Part shown: piece by piece, positions 14,420 through 14,700 of the stretch
Numbering within the stretch: position 1 is the first letter of the stretch
How the letters are laid out: each line of letters starts with the position of its first letter
Assembly (NCBI GenBank): GCA_964412235.1
Contig: CAYPNT010000078.1
Span: forward strand, 1-14,700
Direction: 5' to 3'
Length of the DNA: 14,700 bases
Source of the DNA: JAYZQT01 sp964412235
GTDB taxonomy: Bacteria > Pseudomonadota > Alphaproteobacteria > MPNO01 > UBA830
Notes under the pieces: model-generated
What the model was told of the DNA's origin: nothing
What the model saw: the letters and a program-made list of their open reading frames with translations, nothing else
Databases searched by the model: none
Made by a program: the position numbers and the translations under genes

Positions 14420-14448
14420 TTTACACCGCGTTGGCGGGCACTTATAGA
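14420..14448 (+). promoter_or_regulatory. Candidate sigma-70-type promoter for the crotonase gene
   Basis: TTTACA (14420-14425) and TATAGA (14443-14448) are separated by 17 bases, matching 5 and 4 of 6 consensus positions. They lie in the 107-base divergent gap, 42 bases before the crotonase TTG. No equally good promoter was seen for the minus-strand gene in this gap. Confidence 0.4.
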
Positions 14449-14478
14449 GGCCTATCAGAACCTGTCTAGTCTGCCCAA

Positions 14479-14484
14479 GGAGAG
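14479..14484 (+). promoter_or_regulatory. Ribosome binding site supporting the crotonase TTG start
   Basis: GGAGAG, within AAGGAGAG, lies six bases before TTG 14491. An in-frame TAG is found a few codons upstream, with no ATG or GTG between. Confidence 0.8.
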
Positions 14485-14490
14485 AATTTA

Positions 14491-14700
14491 TTGTCCTCTT
14501 TCAAATCTGACCTTATCGAGTTCGAACTGCGTGACCGTATTGCCGTATTAACACTCAACCGGCCCGAAAAACGAAACGCCATAAATGATATATTAATCCA
14601 AGACCTTCACCGGTTCTTTTCCGCTCCACCCTCCGACGCCCTAGCAGTTATATTGAAAGGTAACGGTGATCATTTCTGTGCGGGTCTTGATCTGGCAGAG
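14491..14700 (+). CDS. Crotonase / enoyl-CoA hydratase family protein, 5' part only
   Basis: The first 70 codons of a gene that runs off the right edge. The N-terminus has the crotonase pattern DRIAVLTLNRPEKRNAIN (15-32), whose Asn29-Ala30 region forms half of the oxyanion hole, and GDHFCAGLDLAE (59-70), whose Gly65 gives the other half. Crotonases hydrate enoyl-CoA, or isomerise, cleave or dehalogenate acyl-CoA; the catalytic acidic residues lie beyond the window, so the reaction is open. The start is TTG with a strong ribosome site. It is divergent from the type II hydroxyacyl-CoA dehydrogenase and near the feruloyl-CoA-synthase-like ligase. A hydratase or hydratase/aldolase role on a cinnamoyl-type CoA ester is therefore the natural guess. 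Confidence 0.88.
   Translation, partial: MSSFKSDLIEFELRDRIAVLTLNRPEKRNAINDILIQDLHRFFSAPPSDALAVILKGNGDHFCAGLDLAE

Noticed and set aside
1..14700. Search by eye for CRISPR arrays, tRNA or rRNA genes, insertion sequences, toxin-antitoxin or phage-defence genes
   Set aside because: No regularly spaced repeats, cloverleaf-like segments, transposase motifs or defence domains were recognised; the window is metabolic throughout.

Overview
The window is dense bacterial DNA of roughly balanced base composition. It contains 14 recognisable protein genes (two cut by the window edges) and almost no long intergenic space. Tight start/stop overlaps, Shine-Dalgarno sites of the GGAGAG/GAGAGG type and frequent TTG starts all fit a bacterium. 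The families (feruloyl-CoA synthase type ligase, type II 3-hydroxyacyl-CoA dehydrogenase, luciferase-like monooxygenase, ring-hydroxylating dioxygenase beta subunit, Old Yellow Enzyme) are common in Proteobacteria with broad catabolic ability. I would guess an uncultured proteobacterium, possibly alphaproteobacterial, but no ribosomal or other marker gene is present to prove it. No rRNA, tRNA, CRISPR array, insertion sequence, transporter or regulator gene is visible.

Layout. (1) Bases 1-3984, plus strand: an operon of thiolase (3' part only), SDR dehydrogenase, zinc alcohol dehydrogenase and AMP-forming acyl-CoA ligase, each overlapping the next by 1-4 bases. (2) 4029-4484, minus: a single VOC-fold protein. 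(3) 4549-6593, plus: a luciferase-like flavin monooxygenase overlapped by an alpha/beta hydrolase. (4) 6597-7804, minus: an SDR-fold protein lacking most of the catalytic tetrad, coupled to a ring-hydroxylating dioxygenase beta subunit with no alpha subunit. A short unassigned reading frame and a hairpin lie just upstream. (5) 7972-14383, minus: Old Yellow Enzyme, 3-hydroxyisobutyrate-dehydrogenase-like reductase, enol-lactonase-like hydrolase, extradiol-dioxygenase-like VOC protein, feruloyl-CoA-synthase-like ligase and type II 3-hydroxyacyl-CoA dehydrogenase. (6) 14491 to the right edge, plus: the start of a crotonase-family gene transcribed divergently.

Interpretation (inference). The set reads as a catabolic island for an aromatic or unsaturated carboxylic compound. 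Two ligases attach CoA; a crotonase, a type II hydroxyacyl-CoA dehydrogenase and a thiolase can carry out a beta-oxidation cycle; oxygenases and an extradiol enzyme with a complete catalytic set could open a ring; two hydrolases could process cleavage products; an ene-reductase and several dehydrogenases handle C=C and C-OH steps. The combination does not match a standard pathway that I know gene for gene, and the substrate cannot be read from the sequence. The most unusual points are the orphan beta subunit with a possible short remnant or small gene before it, the SDR with Tyr replaced by Phe, the VOC protein that keeps every extradiol catalytic position, and a perfect 11-bp hairpin inside the first ligase gene.
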